Source: Microbulbifer taiwanensis (GTDB lineage: Bacteria; Pseudomonadota; Gammaproteobacteria; Pseudomonadales; Cellvibrionaceae). From it: DNA of 64,000 nucleotides. The stretch is from contig NZ_JACZFR010000007.1 in NCBI RefSeq assembly GCF_014904815.1, positions 1 through 64,000 on the forward strand, in the 5' to 3' direction. The first letter of the stretch is position 1. Every line of letters starts with the position of its first letter. The position numbers and the translations under genes are program-made. Below, piece after piece: positions 1 to 9,349 of this stretch. The notes below the pieces were generated by a model. It was given only the letters and a program-made list of their open reading frames with translations. It searched no databases and had not been told where the DNA came from.

Positions 1-66
1 GTCGTCCCGGCGCGCGTCCACCTCGCGAGTGGGCGCCCGCCTTGGGGGGGGCGGGGGTGCTTCCCA

Positions 67-1665
67 TCAACTGCTGTAGTAGGTCGCCGCCCCCGGGCCC
101 ACAGGCAGTCCCAGGGCGAATACCCAGATAAAGAAGAGTGCCGTCCAGCAAATAAAGAAAAAGATGGAATAGGGGATCATGGTGGAGATCAGCGTGCCCA
201 TGCCCAGGTCTTTCTTGTAGCGGGTGGCGAAGGAAACGATCAGTCCGAAGTAACTCATCATCGGCGTGATGATATTGGTCACCGAGTCGCCGATGCGGTA
301 AGCGGCCTGGATGACTTCCGGCGCATAGCCTAGCAGCATCAGCATGGGCACGAAGATTGGCGCGGTCACCGCCCACTGGGCCGAGGCGCTGCCCAGCATC
401 AGGTTCACGAAGCCGCACATCACAATAAAGAACAGGAACAGCAGCGGGCCGGTGAGGCCGATACTCTGCAGCGCGTCCGCACCCAGCACCGCGAAGATGG
501 TGCCCAGGTTGGTCACCTTGAAGAAGGCCACGAACTGCGCGGCGAAAAACACCAGCACGATATACATGCCCATGGTGCCCATGCTCTTGGACATCGCATT
601 GATAACGTCGCGATCGTTGCGCATGGTACCGGTCACACGGCCGTAGACGAAGCCGGGAACCGCGAAGAAGACCACGATCAGCGTAACTATGCCCTTCAGG
701 AAGGGGGAGCCGGCCACGGCGCCTGTTTCCGGATCCCGCAGCACACCCCACTCGGGAACGATGGACAGCGCCAGCAGCGCGCAGACTCCGACTACCGCCA
801 GGCCGGCGAATTTCAGGCCGCGTTTCTCCTCCGCAGTCAGGGCTCCCATCTTGTCCTGGGACAGGTCGACGGCAGCCTCTTTCGGATCGTATTTGCCCAG
901 TTTTGGCTCGACGATGGCGATGGTCACCCAGCTGCCGACGATGGTGATCAGGAAGGTGCTGGCGATCATAAAGAACCAGTTCACCTCCGGGCCCACGGTG
1001 TAGGTGGGATCGATCATATGGGCGGCGGATTCGGTGATGCCGGACAACAGCGGATCTACGGTGCCGATCAGCAGGTTGGCGCTGTAGCCGCCGGAGACAC
1101 CGGCAAAGGCCGCCGCCAGGCCGGCCAGTGGATGGCGGCCGAGGGAGTGGAAGATCATGGCCGCCAGCGGAATCAGCACCACATAGCCCAGCTCAGACGC
1201 GGTATTGGACAGGATGCCGGCGAAGACCACGATAACGGTTACGGTGCGCTTTGACGCCTGCATTACCAGGCCGCGCACGGCGGCGCTGAGCAGCCCCGAG
1301 TGCTCGGCCACGCCGACACCCAGCAGCGCCACCAGCACTGTACCCAGCGGCGCGAAGCCGGTGAAATTGGTCACCAGGCTGGTGACGATGATCCGCAGCC
1401 CCTCGCCGCTGAAGAGGTTGAACACCTCGATGATGCCGTCGGGCGCGCGGCCTGCGGCGCCCACCGGGCGCGGGTCGGCGACGGCCAGGCCGAAGTAGGA
1501 GGCGATGCCGCTGATCACCACCACGCCGATGGCAAACAGCGCGAACAGGGTGATCGGGTGGGGCAGCAGGTTGCCCAGCCACTCCACGGTGTCGAGGAAG
1601 CGGGTGAAAGCGGTCCTGTTGGCGGGTGGAGCCTGCCGCTCGCTGGAGGATGTGGTTGTGGTCAT
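67..1665 (-). CDS. AbgT family transporter
   Basis: A 532-residue polytopic inner-membrane protein of the AbgT family. Members of this family move p-aminobenzoyl-glutamate, and some export sulfonamides, using the proton motive force. The protein is almost continuously hydrophobic after residue 25, with roughly a dozen membrane segments and a cytosolic stretch near residues 255-285. The length fits the family. The start is preceded by a good GAGGAGAG ribosome site. It is divergent from the acyl-CoA ligase gene, with about 230 bases between them. The substrate cannot be told from sequence. Confidence 0.88.
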   Translation of the reverse strand: MTTTTSSSERQAPPANRTAFTRFLDTVEWLGNLLPHPITLFALFAIGVVVISGIASYFGLAVADPRPVGAAGRAPDGIIEVFNLFSGEGLRIIVTSLVTNFTGFAPLGTVLVALLGVGVAEHSGLLSAAVRGLVMQASKRTVTVIVVFAGILSNTASELGYVVLIPLAAMIFHSLGRHPLAGLAAAFAGVSGGYSANLLIGTVDPLLSGITESAAHMIDPTYTVGPEVNWFFMIASTFLITIVGSWVTIAIVEPKLGKYDPKEAAVDLSQDKMGALTAEEKRGLKFAGLAVVGVCALLALSIVPEWGVLRDPETGAVAGSPFLKGIVTLIVVFFAVPGFVYGRVTGTMRNDRDVINAMSKSMGTMGMYIVLVFFAAQFVAFFKVTNLGTIFAVLGADALQSIGLTGPLLFLFFIVMCGFVNLMLGSASAQWAVTAPIFVPMLMLLGYAPEVIQAAYRIGDSVTNIITPMMSYFGLIVSFATRYKKDLGMGTLISTMIPYSIFFFICWTALFFIWVFALGLPVGPGAATYYSS

Positions 1666-1899
1666 CTTCTCTCCTCGATGTTCTCGTCCGTTCGCCAGCT
1701 CAATGTGGAATTGGCTGAAAAATGTGCTAAAAGCGGACGATCATACACAAAAGTCCGGTATTTCAGAATGGTTTTACGAGAATACGCCGCTTACTGCGGT
1801 CATTCATCCCGGGTCGGCTGACCGCTACCTCACAGGTAATGGCGTTGGGTCCGGCGCTGGGACATCGTCGTCGTATCAGGAAACACAATACCGGGAGCG

Positions 1900-3780
1900 A
1901 TGATGAACGAGCTGCCGCCGCTCACACTGGAGGCCATCCGCCAGTACGAACAGCTGCCCCAGCAGGAGCGCTTCCCGCTGGACACCATTCCCGCGCTGCT
2001 GGCGCGGGCCGCGGAGCGCTTCGCCGGCGACACGGCCATAGAGATGTTGATGACCGGCGAGCGCGGCGAGAAGCCGCAGTCACTCAGCTACGGCGCCCTT
2101 TTTCGCGAAGTCCTGAAGGCCCGCCAGCTGTTGCTGCAGCAGGGCTTCCGCCGCGGCCAGGTGCTGTCACTGCTGTTGCCGACGCTGCCGGAGGCACAGA
2201 TACTCGCCTTTGCCGCCCAGTGCGGCGGCATCGTCAACCCCCTGAATCCGCTGCTGGAGGTGGAGCATCTGGCGGGTATTCTGAATGCCACCGGCAGCCG
2301 CGTCCTGGCAGTGTGTGCGGCGACGCTGGCGCCGGAGATCTGGGTGGGGGTGCCGGCGCTGCTCGAGCGGTGCCCGGGGGTGGAGCAGCTGCTGGTGATA
2401 GGCCCGTCGGGGCGCTGCGTCGATATTCCCGAGCGAGTCCAGGTCCTGGACTACCGTGCGCGCATGGATGCCTGCCTGCCGGAAGCCTTGGTTGAACTGC
2501 CCGCGGCGGACGACGTCGCCGCCTACTTCCACACCGGTGGCACCACCGGCAGGCCCAAGATCGCCAAACTCACCCAGCGCAACTTCGCCTTTGTCGCCGA
2601 GCAGATGAGCGGTATCACCGGGCTGCCCAGGCACAGGCTGTTCAACGGCCTGCCGCTCTTCCATATCTACGGTGCCATGGTGGCCGGGCTGGCCAGCCTG
2701 GCGAACGGCAACTGCGTGCTGCACCTGACCCCCAGGGGCTTCCGCAACCCGCTGGTGCTGGAGAATTTCTGGCACCTGGTCGCCGCGCACCGCGCCAATA
2801 CGGTGCCATTGGTACCGACCCTGTTCAACCTGCTGCTGGATGCCGATATCGACGGACTCGACCTGTCCTGCCTGGTTGAAATCGGCAGCGGTGCCGCGCC
2901 CCTGCCGGCGGGGCTGAAACGGCGCTTTGAGCGGCGCTTCGGCCTGCGTATCGTCGAGGGTTACGGCATGACCGAGAGCTGCTGCCTGATCTCCCGCTGC
3001 CCCGGTTCGTCGGCACCGGAATCGCATACCGCGCCGGTGGGCAGCGTCGGCCTGCGCCTGCCCTACACCGACCTGCAGGTGGCCAGCCTGGTGGATGGCG
3101 GCGTGTTTACGTCGCCGAATGGCGAGGTGGGCAGCATCCTGATCCGCGGACCCAATGTCTTTGCCGGCTATCTCGACGAAGCGGACAACCGCGGTGCCTG
3201 GCACACTGACGATAAGGGGCATCGCTGGTTCGATACCGGCGACTGCGGTTACCTGGACAGTGACGGCCGGCTCACTATCACCGGGCGCGCCAAGGACCTG
3301 ATAATCCGCGGCGGCCACAATATCGACCCACAGTTGATCGAGGAACCATTGCGCCGTCACCGGGATATCGCCGAAGTGGTGGCGGTGGGTATGCCGGATG
3401 TGCGCGCCGGTGAGTTGCCGGTGGTGTTCGTGCAACCGCGCCCCGGCGCGGAGCCGGATGCCGAGGCGTTGCTGCAGTTCGCGGCGGAGGTTATCGGCGA
3501 ACGCGCCGCCGTACCCAAGCGGGTCTTCCTGCTGGAGCAGATGCCGCTCACCGCGGTGGGCAAGATTTTCAAGCCGGAGCTGCGCCGCCTGGCGCTGCAG
3601 GCTGCCGCGCGCGAACGGCTGCGGGGTGCGCAGCTGGATGCCTGTGTCACTGCGATCGTGGAGGCGGGGCAGCTGCGACTGGAGGTGAAGGTCGACAGCT
3701 ACTGGGCGGCGGAAGTCGAGACATTGCTGGGCCAGTTTGCGGTGTGCCTGAAAATGATTGAACAGACAGAAAATACCTGA
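1900..3780 (+). CDS. AMP-dependent acyl-CoA synthetase
   Basis: An adenylate-forming ligase of 626 residues that should activate a carboxylic acid (probably a fatty acid) to its CoA thioester through an acyl-adenylate. The phosphate-binding loop HTGGTTGRPK lies near residues 210-219, the GYGMTE motif near 354 and DTGDCGYLD near 444. The conserved GRAKD hinge follows. The catalytic lysine sits in TAVGKIFKP near 554. A tail of about 65 residues after the catalytic domain is longer than in common FadD enzymes. Two adjacent ATG codons could start it (1900 or 1903). The exported hydrolase gene begins 10 bases downstream, suggesting co-transcription. Confidence 0.85.
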   Translation: MMNELPPLTLEAIRQYEQLPQQERFPLDTIPALLARAAERFAGDTAIEMLMTGERGEKPQSLSYGALFREVLKARQLLLQQGFRRGQVLSLLLPTLPEAQILAFAAQCGGIVNPLNPLLEVEHLAGILNATGSRVLAVCAATLAPEIWVGVPALLERCPGVEQLLVIGPSGRCVDIPERVQVLDYRARMDACLPEALVELPAADDVAAYFHTGGTTGRPKIAKLTQRNFAFVAEQMSGITGLPRHRLFNGLPLFHIYGAMVAGLASLANGNCVLHLTPRGFRNPLVLENFWHLVAAHRANTVPLVPTLFNLLLDADIDGLDLSCLVEIGSGAAPLPAGLKRRFERRFGLRIVEGYGMTESCCLISRCPGSSAPESHTAPVGSVGLRLPYTDLQVASLVDGGVFTSPNGEVGSILIRGPNVFAGYLDEADNRGAWHTDDKGHRWFDTGDCGYLDSDGRLTITGRAKDLIIRGGHNIDPQLIEEPLRRHRDIAEVVAVGMPDVRAGELPVVFVQPRPGAEPDAEALLQFAAEVIGERAAVPKRVFLLEQMPLTAVGKIFKPELRRLALQAAARERLRGAQLDACVTAIVEAGQLRLEVKVDSYWAAEVETLLGQFAVCLKMIEQTENT

Positions 3781-3790
3781 GGAGAGTCCT

Positions 3791-4804
3791 ATGTTGCGAT
3801 GGCTGGTGCTTGCGGCCCTGGTGACCGCTATACCCGCGCTGGCGGCAGAGGGCGGACAGTCGCCAAAGACTTATCTGTCGGCGCAGTATCCGGTGGAGGT
3901 GCAGCGGGATCTGGTCTACGGAGAGGGGCTTGTGGAGGCCAGCGGCGCGGCGCGGCTTCGCGCGCTGCGCATGGATTACTACCACCCCGGCGGCAGCGCC
4001 GCACCGGCAAAACGCCCTGCACTGGTGCTGGCCTTCGGCGGCTCCTGGCACCGCGGCGGCAGGAATGCGCAAGCCATGCGGGACGCCGAGGGCAACCGCA
4101 ATACCCCCATGTCCGGCTACTGTCGCGCCTTTGCCGCGCGCGGCTACAGCTGCTTTTCCATCGACTACCGCCTGACCCAGGAGGACCCGGGCCTCGCCGG
4201 CGTCGCTGACAAGAAACAGCTGATGGATGTGGCCCTGGCCCTGAAGCCGGAGTACACGGCACATATCGACAGGGTGCGCGCGGAGATGGGGCTGGCGCCG
4301 CTGACCGAAAAGACCCGTATGCATTTCTGGCGCAGTATTCTCGGTGCCACCGAGGATATGGGGCTGGCGGTGGAACATGTTCGCACCAATGCATCGAAGT
4401 ACGGCGTGGACCCGGAGCGCCTCGCCATCGGCGGCTGGTCCGCCGGCGCCTTTACCGCCAACAATCTGGGGTTCGGCGCCGGCGCGCCGGTAAAGGCAGT
4501 GGTGTCCCTGTCCGGGGGCTTCTGGGGCTACGACCTCTACCGCACCCTGCAGGGCGGCGACCATCCGGCAACGCTGTTGGTGGTGGGTGAAAACGATTTC
4601 CCCGGCATACTCGCCACGGCGCCGCCGATACTGCAGGCCTTCCACCGCGCCGCGGTGGATGCCGAGCTGGCCTGGATGCCGGGGCGCGGTCACTTCTACT
4701 CCATGGAGGATCCCAGTCTCGCCGGCGACGGCAGCAAAAAGCCGCTGGAGCAGCGGCTGGCGGAATTTCTGTATCGGGGGCTCCAGCTGCAGGAGTTGCG
4801 ATAA
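3791..4804 (+). CDS. Exported alpha/beta hydrolase (esterase-like)
   Basis: A 337-residue serine hydrolase with a cleavable signal peptide at residues 1-18 (hydrophobic, ending ALAA). The nucleophile elbow GWSAG places Ser near 217. A likely acid is the Asp in GENDFPG near 268, and the His in GRGHFYS near 300 completes the triad. FGGSWHRGG near residue 80 resembles the HGG oxyanion loop of the BD-FAE/esterase group. I chose the ATG at 3791 because it gives the signal peptide and follows a GGAGAG ribosome site; an in-frame ATG at 3758 lies inside the preceding gene. It is probably co-expressed with the acyl-CoA ligase and may supply acids to it. Substrate unknown. Confidence 0.75.
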   Translation: MLRWLVLAALVTAIPALAAEGGQSPKTYLSAQYPVEVQRDLVYGEGLVEASGAARLRALRMDYYHPGGSAAPAKRPALVLAFGGSWHRGGRNAQAMRDAEGNRNTPMSGYCRAFAARGYSCFSIDYRLTQEDPGLAGVADKKQLMDVALALKPEYTAHIDRVRAEMGLAPLTEKTRMHFWRSILGATEDMGLAVEHVRTNASKYGVDPERLAIGGWSAGAFTANNLGFGAGAPVKAVVSLSGGFWGYDLYRTLQGGDHPATLLVVGENDFPGILATAPPILQAFHRAAVDAELAWMPGRGHFYSMEDPSLAGDGSKKPLEQRLAEFLYRGLQLQELR

Positions 4805-4808
4805 CAGG

Positions 4809-5543
4809 TCAGAAGCGGTAGCCGATGCCAATCGAGTAGACGAAGGGATCTATATCCACATCTGTCTTGATCACGCTGGTTCCGCTCGCGGTCGGAAAGC
4901 GGATCTTCGCCTCGCTGTCCATATCCAGGTACCAGACGGCGGCGTTGATCAGCCACTGGCTATTGCGGCCCAGGGCTATGTCTATACCCAGCTCGCCGGC
5001 CAGCCCCCAGGAATCGTCCAGCTCCAGGTCGGCATCGGCCTGGGCGCCCAGTACCATCATGAAATAGTCGTTGGCGCTGCTGTTGATGTTCTCGTCCATA
5101 AAAGTGGTGTAGTTGATGCCTAGGCCGACATAGGGCTGCACCCAGGAATCCGTGCATACCGGGAACCACTGCACCGTCAGCGTCGGCGGCAGCTGTTCGA
5201 CATCGCCCAGATTGACCTTGCCCAGCGGCGGCCCACCGGTTGGGTCCGGCAGCCCGGAGATTTTCAGATCGTGTTCGAAGGGGAAGGCCGCCAGCAGGCC
5301 CAGCCCCCAGTGATCGGCAAACAGCCAGGTGCCGGTAATGGTGGCGCTCTCGCCAGTATCCAGATAGAGGCGGCTCTCCGGTAGCTGGGTGCCGTCCAGC
5401 CGCAGCCAGTTGGAGTCGTCGTCAGGGTCCACCCAGCCGGCGCCGATCCGCAGGATGACGCTGCCCTGTTCGTAATCGGCCAGGGCCTGGCCGGCCCCGA
5501 GTGCCAGCGCCAGGGCGATGGCCAGAAGATTGGCGGCTTTCAT
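4809..5543 (-). CDS. ompW: OmpW family outer membrane protein
   Basis: A 244-residue outer-membrane beta-barrel of the OmpW/AlkL type, a small channel for hydrophobic molecules. The signal peptide is residues 1-21 (MKAANLL to AQALA). The motif SVILRIGAGWVDPDDD follows the signal, a large-loop strand region reads TLTVQWFP, and the chain ends in Tyr-Arg-Phe, the terminal aromatic signature for barrel insertion. I chose the ATG at 5543 because it starts the signal peptide; earlier in-frame starts add a non-signal extension. It is convergent with the hydrolase gene, whose stop is 5 bases away. Confidence 0.85.
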   Translation of the reverse strand: MKAANLLAIALALALGAGQALADYEQGSVILRIGAGWVDPDDDSNWLRLDGTQLPESRLYLDTGESATITGTWLFADHWGLGLLAAFPFEHDLKISGLPDPTGGPPLGKVNLGDVEQLPPTLTVQWFPVCTDSWVQPYVGLGINYTTFMDENINSSANDYFMMVLGAQADADLELDDSWGLAGELGIDIALGRNSQWLINAAVWYLDMDSEAKIRFPTASGTSVIKTDVDIDPFVYSIGIGYRF

Positions 5544-5732
5544 GTGAGATGGCTCCGTGAAGGGCAAGGGACTTCCATTTGTCAGTTTAGACACAGGTTC
5601 ACTTCGGCGACGCGCGACGGTGGATACAGGCGCCATCGGCGCGATGGCCACCGGGGCCAACTCGGCCGCGCGAATATGCCATAATCCGCACTCTCAACGA
5701 CAACCGATAGCAGTCAAATCAGCGGTGAAATA

Positions 5733-6434
5733 ATGAAAATTGGAGTTTTGAAAACCGACGACGTGCGCAAGGAGCTGGTGGGTGAATTCGGAGAGTACCC
5801 GGAGATGTTCGCCGAGCTGCTGCGCAGCCAGGATCCCAAGCTGGAATTCGTTACCTACGAGGTGCAGCGCGGCCACTACCCGGCGGATATCGACGAGGTG
5901 GACGCCTACCTGATTACCGGCAGCAAGACCGGCGTCTACGAGGACAAGGAGTGGATTCCGCCGCTGATGGAATTCGTACAGAAACTGCACGATGCCAGGA
6001 AGCCCACCATCGGCATCTGCTTCGGCCACCAGCTGATCGCCCACGCCCTCGGCGGCAAGACGCGCAAGTCTGGCAAGGGCTGGGGCATAGGTGTGCACAG
6101 CTATGAAATGCAGGAGACCCCGGCCTGGATGTCCGAGCCGATGCAGCAATTCAGCCTGCTGGTCAGCCACCAGGATCAGGTGGAGGAGCTGCCGCCGGGC
6201 GCCAAGGTGCTGGCCTCCAGCGACTTCTGCCCCATGGCCATGGTGCAGGTGGACGACCATATGCTCACCTTCCAGGCCCACCCGGAATTCACCAAGACCT
6301 ATTCCAGGAGCCTGATGGAGTTGCGCAAGGAAGCCTTCGGTGAGGAAACGGTGGCGAAGGGCCAGGCCTCACTGCAGAATGATATCCACGAGAGCACTGT
6401 CGCCAGGTGGATGGTGGAGTTTTTGCGCAAGTAA
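5733..6434 (+). CDS. Class I glutamine amidotransferase-like protein
   Basis: A stand-alone class I glutamine amidotransferase domain of 233 residues, related to the amidotransferase half of GMP synthase. It shows the nucleophile elbow GICFGHQ (Cys near 95) and the His-x-Glu pair in FQAHPEFT near residues 182-184, so the hydrolytic triad is intact. Such free-standing proteins hydrolyse glutamine or related gamma-glutamyl compounds, and their in vivo partner is often unknown. No synthetase domain or synthetase gene is adjacent. Transcription likely starts in the gap shared with ompW. Confidence 0.8.
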   Translation: MKIGVLKTDDVRKELVGEFGEYPEMFAELLRSQDPKLEFVTYEVQRGHYPADIDEVDAYLITGSKTGVYEDKEWIPPLMEFVQKLHDARKPTIGICFGHQLIAHALGGKTRKSGKGWGIGVHSYEMQETPAWMSEPMQQFSLLVSHQDQVEELPPGAKVLASSDFCPMAMVQVDDHMLTFQAHPEFTKTYSRSLMELRKEAFGEETVAKGQASLQNDIHESTVARWMVEFLRK

Positions 6435-6467
6435 TTTCTCTGCATCGAGGCGGGCGTCGTGCCCGCC

Positions 6468-7016
6468 TCACTTCCACTTGATATTGCAGCCTATCGAGGG
6501 CAGCTGCTCCCCACCGGGTTTCCCCCCCGCCAACACCGCATCCACCGCCGCGCGCAGATCGCGCCCGTTCACCGGTTCGTTGTTCCCCGGCCGGCTGCTG
6601 TCGAACTGCCCCCGATAGGCGAGTTTGCGATGCTCGTCGAACAAAAAGAAATCCGGCGTGCAGGCCGCGCCGAAGGCTCGCGCCACTTCCTGGGATTCAT
6701 CCACCAGGTAGGGGAATATATAACCGCGCGCGGCTATTTCCTCCTGCATTTTTTCCGGGCTGTCTTCGGGGTAGTTTTCGAAGTCATTGCTGTTGATGGC
6801 GATGATGGTCAGTCCTGCCTCACCGTATTGCCGGGCGAATTCAGACAGGGCCGGAGCCATGTGTTTTACAAAGGGGCAGTGGTTGCAGATAAAGGCGATC
6901 AGGATCGGTTGTTCTGGAAGATCGTTGCTGTCATGTAGGTTTCCCGCCGGATCCGGCAGGGAAAAACTCGGCATGGGACTGCCGAGGGGAGCCATACTGG
7001 ATGGAGTCAGGGCCAT
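6468..7016 (-). CDS. Thioredoxin-fold (AhpC/TSA-like) protein
   Basis: A 182-residue redox protein of the peroxiredoxin/TlpA-like superfamily. The active-site CNHC (Cys44 and Cys47) is followed by PFVKH, a hallmark of a cytosolic subgroup of thioredoxin-family proteins with unproven role. No signal peptide is visible, so it is probably cytosolic. The motif INSNDFENYPEDSPEKM near residues 75-95 is typical of this group. It is convergent with the glutamine amidotransferase gene and is followed upstream by the questin-oxidase-like gene on the same strand, 15 bases away. Confidence 0.82.
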   Translation of the reverse strand: MALTPSSMAPLGSPMPSFSLPDPAGNLHDSNDLPEQPILIAFICNHCPFVKHMAPALSEFARQYGEAGLTIIAINSNDFENYPEDSPEKMQEEIAARGYIFPYLVDESQEVARAFGAACTPDFFLFDEHRKLAYRGQFDSSRPGNNEPVNGRDLRAAVDAVLAGGKPGGEQLPSIGCNIKWK

Positions 7017-7031
7017 TATTTTCTCCTGGAT

Positions 7032-8006
7032 TTATTTTTTATAGAGACCTGTTGCGGCCTGCTGATAATCAGGCCAGCCATAAAAACTGTACTCTTGTGA
7101 GCAGCTGTAGGCGAGTTTGATCACATGGTCGTCGTCACTGTCGCAGGCACTTTTTCTTATTTCCCTCCAGGTTGCCCCCGATCCGTTGATTTCAGTGGCG
7201 ACAATACTTTTGGGTCCGGTACTTAAAAAAGCCACAGTGAGACCGGTCCAGAAATAGCGCAGCGCAATTTCGGGCTCAGGACAGTAGGGCAGTAGCAATC
7301 TAAGCGCATGGCAGCCGGTTACCCCGTGCAACAGTGTGAAATCCCCTGTTCCTCGATAGGCATTGATAGCCACCTTCGCAATATCCTCCAGCCCCAGCTG
7401 CTCCGGTTGAATCGGAGTATCCATCCATCCGCGCTGCTGTGTCACCGACTGCATATGATCGGCGATATTGCCCGGCGCCAGTGAGATCAACGGAAAGCGT
7501 TCCGCCAGTTGCGGCAGTATCTCCGACGCGTGCGCACTGGTGCGCTTCTCGCTGGCGGGCAGCGTGTGGTATTCCAGGTTCCAATACGCCAGGCCGCAGG
7601 CGACTTCCTGCTGGTGGCGGGCATCTATGCCGTAGGCGGTGCGGATCAGGGGGTGGAAGGCGGCGCTGGCGATGGCTGGTAACAGGGGCGGCAGTTCGCG
7701 GCGCAGGCATTCGGCTATACCGTGTTGCTTGATCTGGGTCTCGTAGTAGCGCAGGGCGCTGGGGAAGAGTTCCTCGCGATTGCGGCAGGCGGCGATGGAG
7801 ATATTGGGATCCGGCGGCTGCAGCCGGGGTCTCTCCAGGTGGGGGATAGAGCGGTCGAAGGCGTGGCGCATCTGTTCGTGGCTGGCCCCCATCTTGTCCA
7901 GTGCGATCAGCACCATCGGCAGGTGGTTGGCGAGGCGGTCGCCGTAGCGCACATGGTAGCGGCTGGCGGCCTCGAGCAGTTCTGCACAGTAACGGGTGAT
8001 GCTCAT
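7032..8006 (-). CDS. Questin oxidase-like protein (DUF4243)
   Basis: A 324-residue protein matching the DUF4243/questin-oxidase-like family by its N-terminus (ASRYHVRYGDRLANHLPM) and by scattered histidines in contexts such as GVTGCHALRLL. The fungal namesake performs a Baeyer-Villiger-type ring cleavage in anthraquinone metabolism; bacterial members have no established role. I chose the ATG at 8006, giving MSITRYCAELL, because the longer reading starts in the upstream divergent gene and has no family features. It lies in tandem with the thioredoxin-fold gene and divergent from the methyltransferase gene. Confidence 0.65.
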   Translation of the reverse strand: MSITRYCAELLEAASRYHVRYGDRLANHLPMVLIALDKMGASHEQMRHAFDRSIPHLERPRLQPPDPNISIAACRNREELFPSALRYYETQIKQHGIAECLRRELPPLLPAIASAAFHPLIRTAYGIDARHQQEVACGLAYWNLEYHTLPASEKRTSAHASEILPQLAERFPLISLAPGNIADHMQSVTQQRGWMDTPIQPEQLGLEDIAKVAINAYRGTGDFTLLHGVTGCHALRLLLPYCPEPEIALRYFWTGLTVAFLSTGPKSIVATEINGSGATWREIRKSACDSDDDHVIKLAYSCSQEYSFYGWPDYQQAATGLYKK

Positions 8007-8126
8007 AAGTGTCTCTCTACTTTCCCGCCTCATCCGCCGGGATGATTGTCTGTTCAAAAGTTGCCCACTATGAATATAGAATGCGCGCCCGGTCAGATCG
8101 GTTTGAGTATGGAGTGATATTGGCGG

Positions 8127-9341
8127 ATGGCGCAGACAGTTGAGTCGTTTCGGGCGGGCTTTCTCCCGCAGTGGTTCCGGGCGCTGGATTGCATGCTTGC
8201 GGCCAATCGCCACTGGTGGCAGTTCCAACCCTTCCATCACCGCCAGCTGTGCTGGCGGCGGAGTTGCCCGGCACTCTGTGCGGCCCTCGAGGCCCTGGGC
8301 GATGGCGAGCTAGAGCAGCTGGAGCGGGACGGCGCCGCTGCGACCGAGTGGTTGCTCCCTTGGATTGCGGACGGCCGGCGCCTGCAGGAACTGACCCTCC
8401 TGCCCCGCTTATTGCCCCGGGAACTCGCCTTCGACACCCGGCTCGACCACGGCATTCCCGGTCGCAAATGGCAGCAGATACTCGCGTTTGCGGGCTGTCT
8501 GCCGCGGAGCGGCGAGCCGCTGCTGGAGTGGTGCGCGGGCAAGGGCCACCTGGGGCGGCTGCTGTCGACCTGCGATCGGCGATCGGTCACCAGCCTGGAG
8601 TGGCGGCGGGACCTCTGTCGCGAAGGTGAGAGGCTGGCGGCGCGCAGCGACGCACAGATGCGTTTCGTGTGCTGCGATGCCTTTGCGCCGGAGGCTGGCG
8701 ATTGGGTTGGGCCCGGTGAGGATGCGGTGGCGCTGCACGCCTGTGGTGACCTGCACACGACGTTGATGCGCCACTGGGTGCGCAATCGCAGCGGCAGGCT
8801 GAGCCTGTCGCCCTGCTGCTATCACCTGGTGCGGGGCGAGACATTCACTCCCATTTCCGAAGCCGCGGCCCGTGCACAGGTCAAACTGTCCCGGGAGGAC
8901 CTGCGTCTGCCGCTGCAGGAAACTGTCACCGCCGGGGCCGGTGTACGCCGCCTGCGGCAGACGGAACTGCACTGGCGACTGGCTTTCGACGAGTTGCAGC
9001 GCGCGCTGCGCGGCGAGGACAGCTACCTGCCGGTGCCCAATGTGAAGAAGAGCCTTCTCTCGGGCAGCTTTGGCGAATTTGCCCGCTGGGCGGCGGAGCG
9101 CAAGCAGTTAACTCTGCCCGCTGCGATGGACGGGGAGGAATGGCTGGCGCGAGGGATGCGGCGCCTGGATTCTGTGCGGCGCATGGAACTGGTGGCCCAC
9201 CTGTTCCGCCGGCCGCTGGAGATATGGCTGGTGCTGGATCGAGCGCTGTTTCTGCTGGAGCAGGGTGCCGAGGTGCAGATCGGGGAGTTCTGCCCACATG
9301 ACCTGACACCGCGCAATATCCTGTTACAGGCGCACTGGTAA
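8127..9341 (+). CDS. SAM-dependent methyltransferase (Methyltransf_32-like)
   Basis: A 404-residue protein with a Rossmann methyltransferase core. The SAM-binding loop LEWCAGKGHLGRLL lies near residues 134-147. An LHACGDL motif and the SPCCYH motif near 227-232 match the family that includes eukaryotic GSTCD and METTL25-like proteins. The N-terminal 120 residues and the C-terminal 150 are less conserved and probably define the substrate, which is unknown. It is convergent with the MOSC gene, with only 8 bases between the two stop codons. Confidence 0.72.
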   Translation: MAQTVESFRAGFLPQWFRALDCMLAANRHWWQFQPFHHRQLCWRRSCPALCAALEALGDGELEQLERDGAAATEWLLPWIADGRRLQELTLLPRLLPRELAFDTRLDHGIPGRKWQQILAFAGCLPRSGEPLLEWCAGKGHLGRLLSTCDRRSVTSLEWRRDLCREGERLAARSDAQMRFVCCDAFAPEAGDWVGPGEDAVALHACGDLHTTLMRHWVRNRSGRLSLSPCCYHLVRGETFTPISEAAARAQVKLSREDLRLPLQETVTAGAGVRRLRQTELHWRLAFDELQRALRGEDSYLPVPNVKKSLLSGSFGEFARWAAERKQLTLPAAMDGEEWLARGMRRLDSVRRMELVAHLFRRPLEIWLVLDRALFLLEQGAEVQIGEFCPHDLTPRNILLQAHW

Positions 9342-9349
9342 AGGCCCGT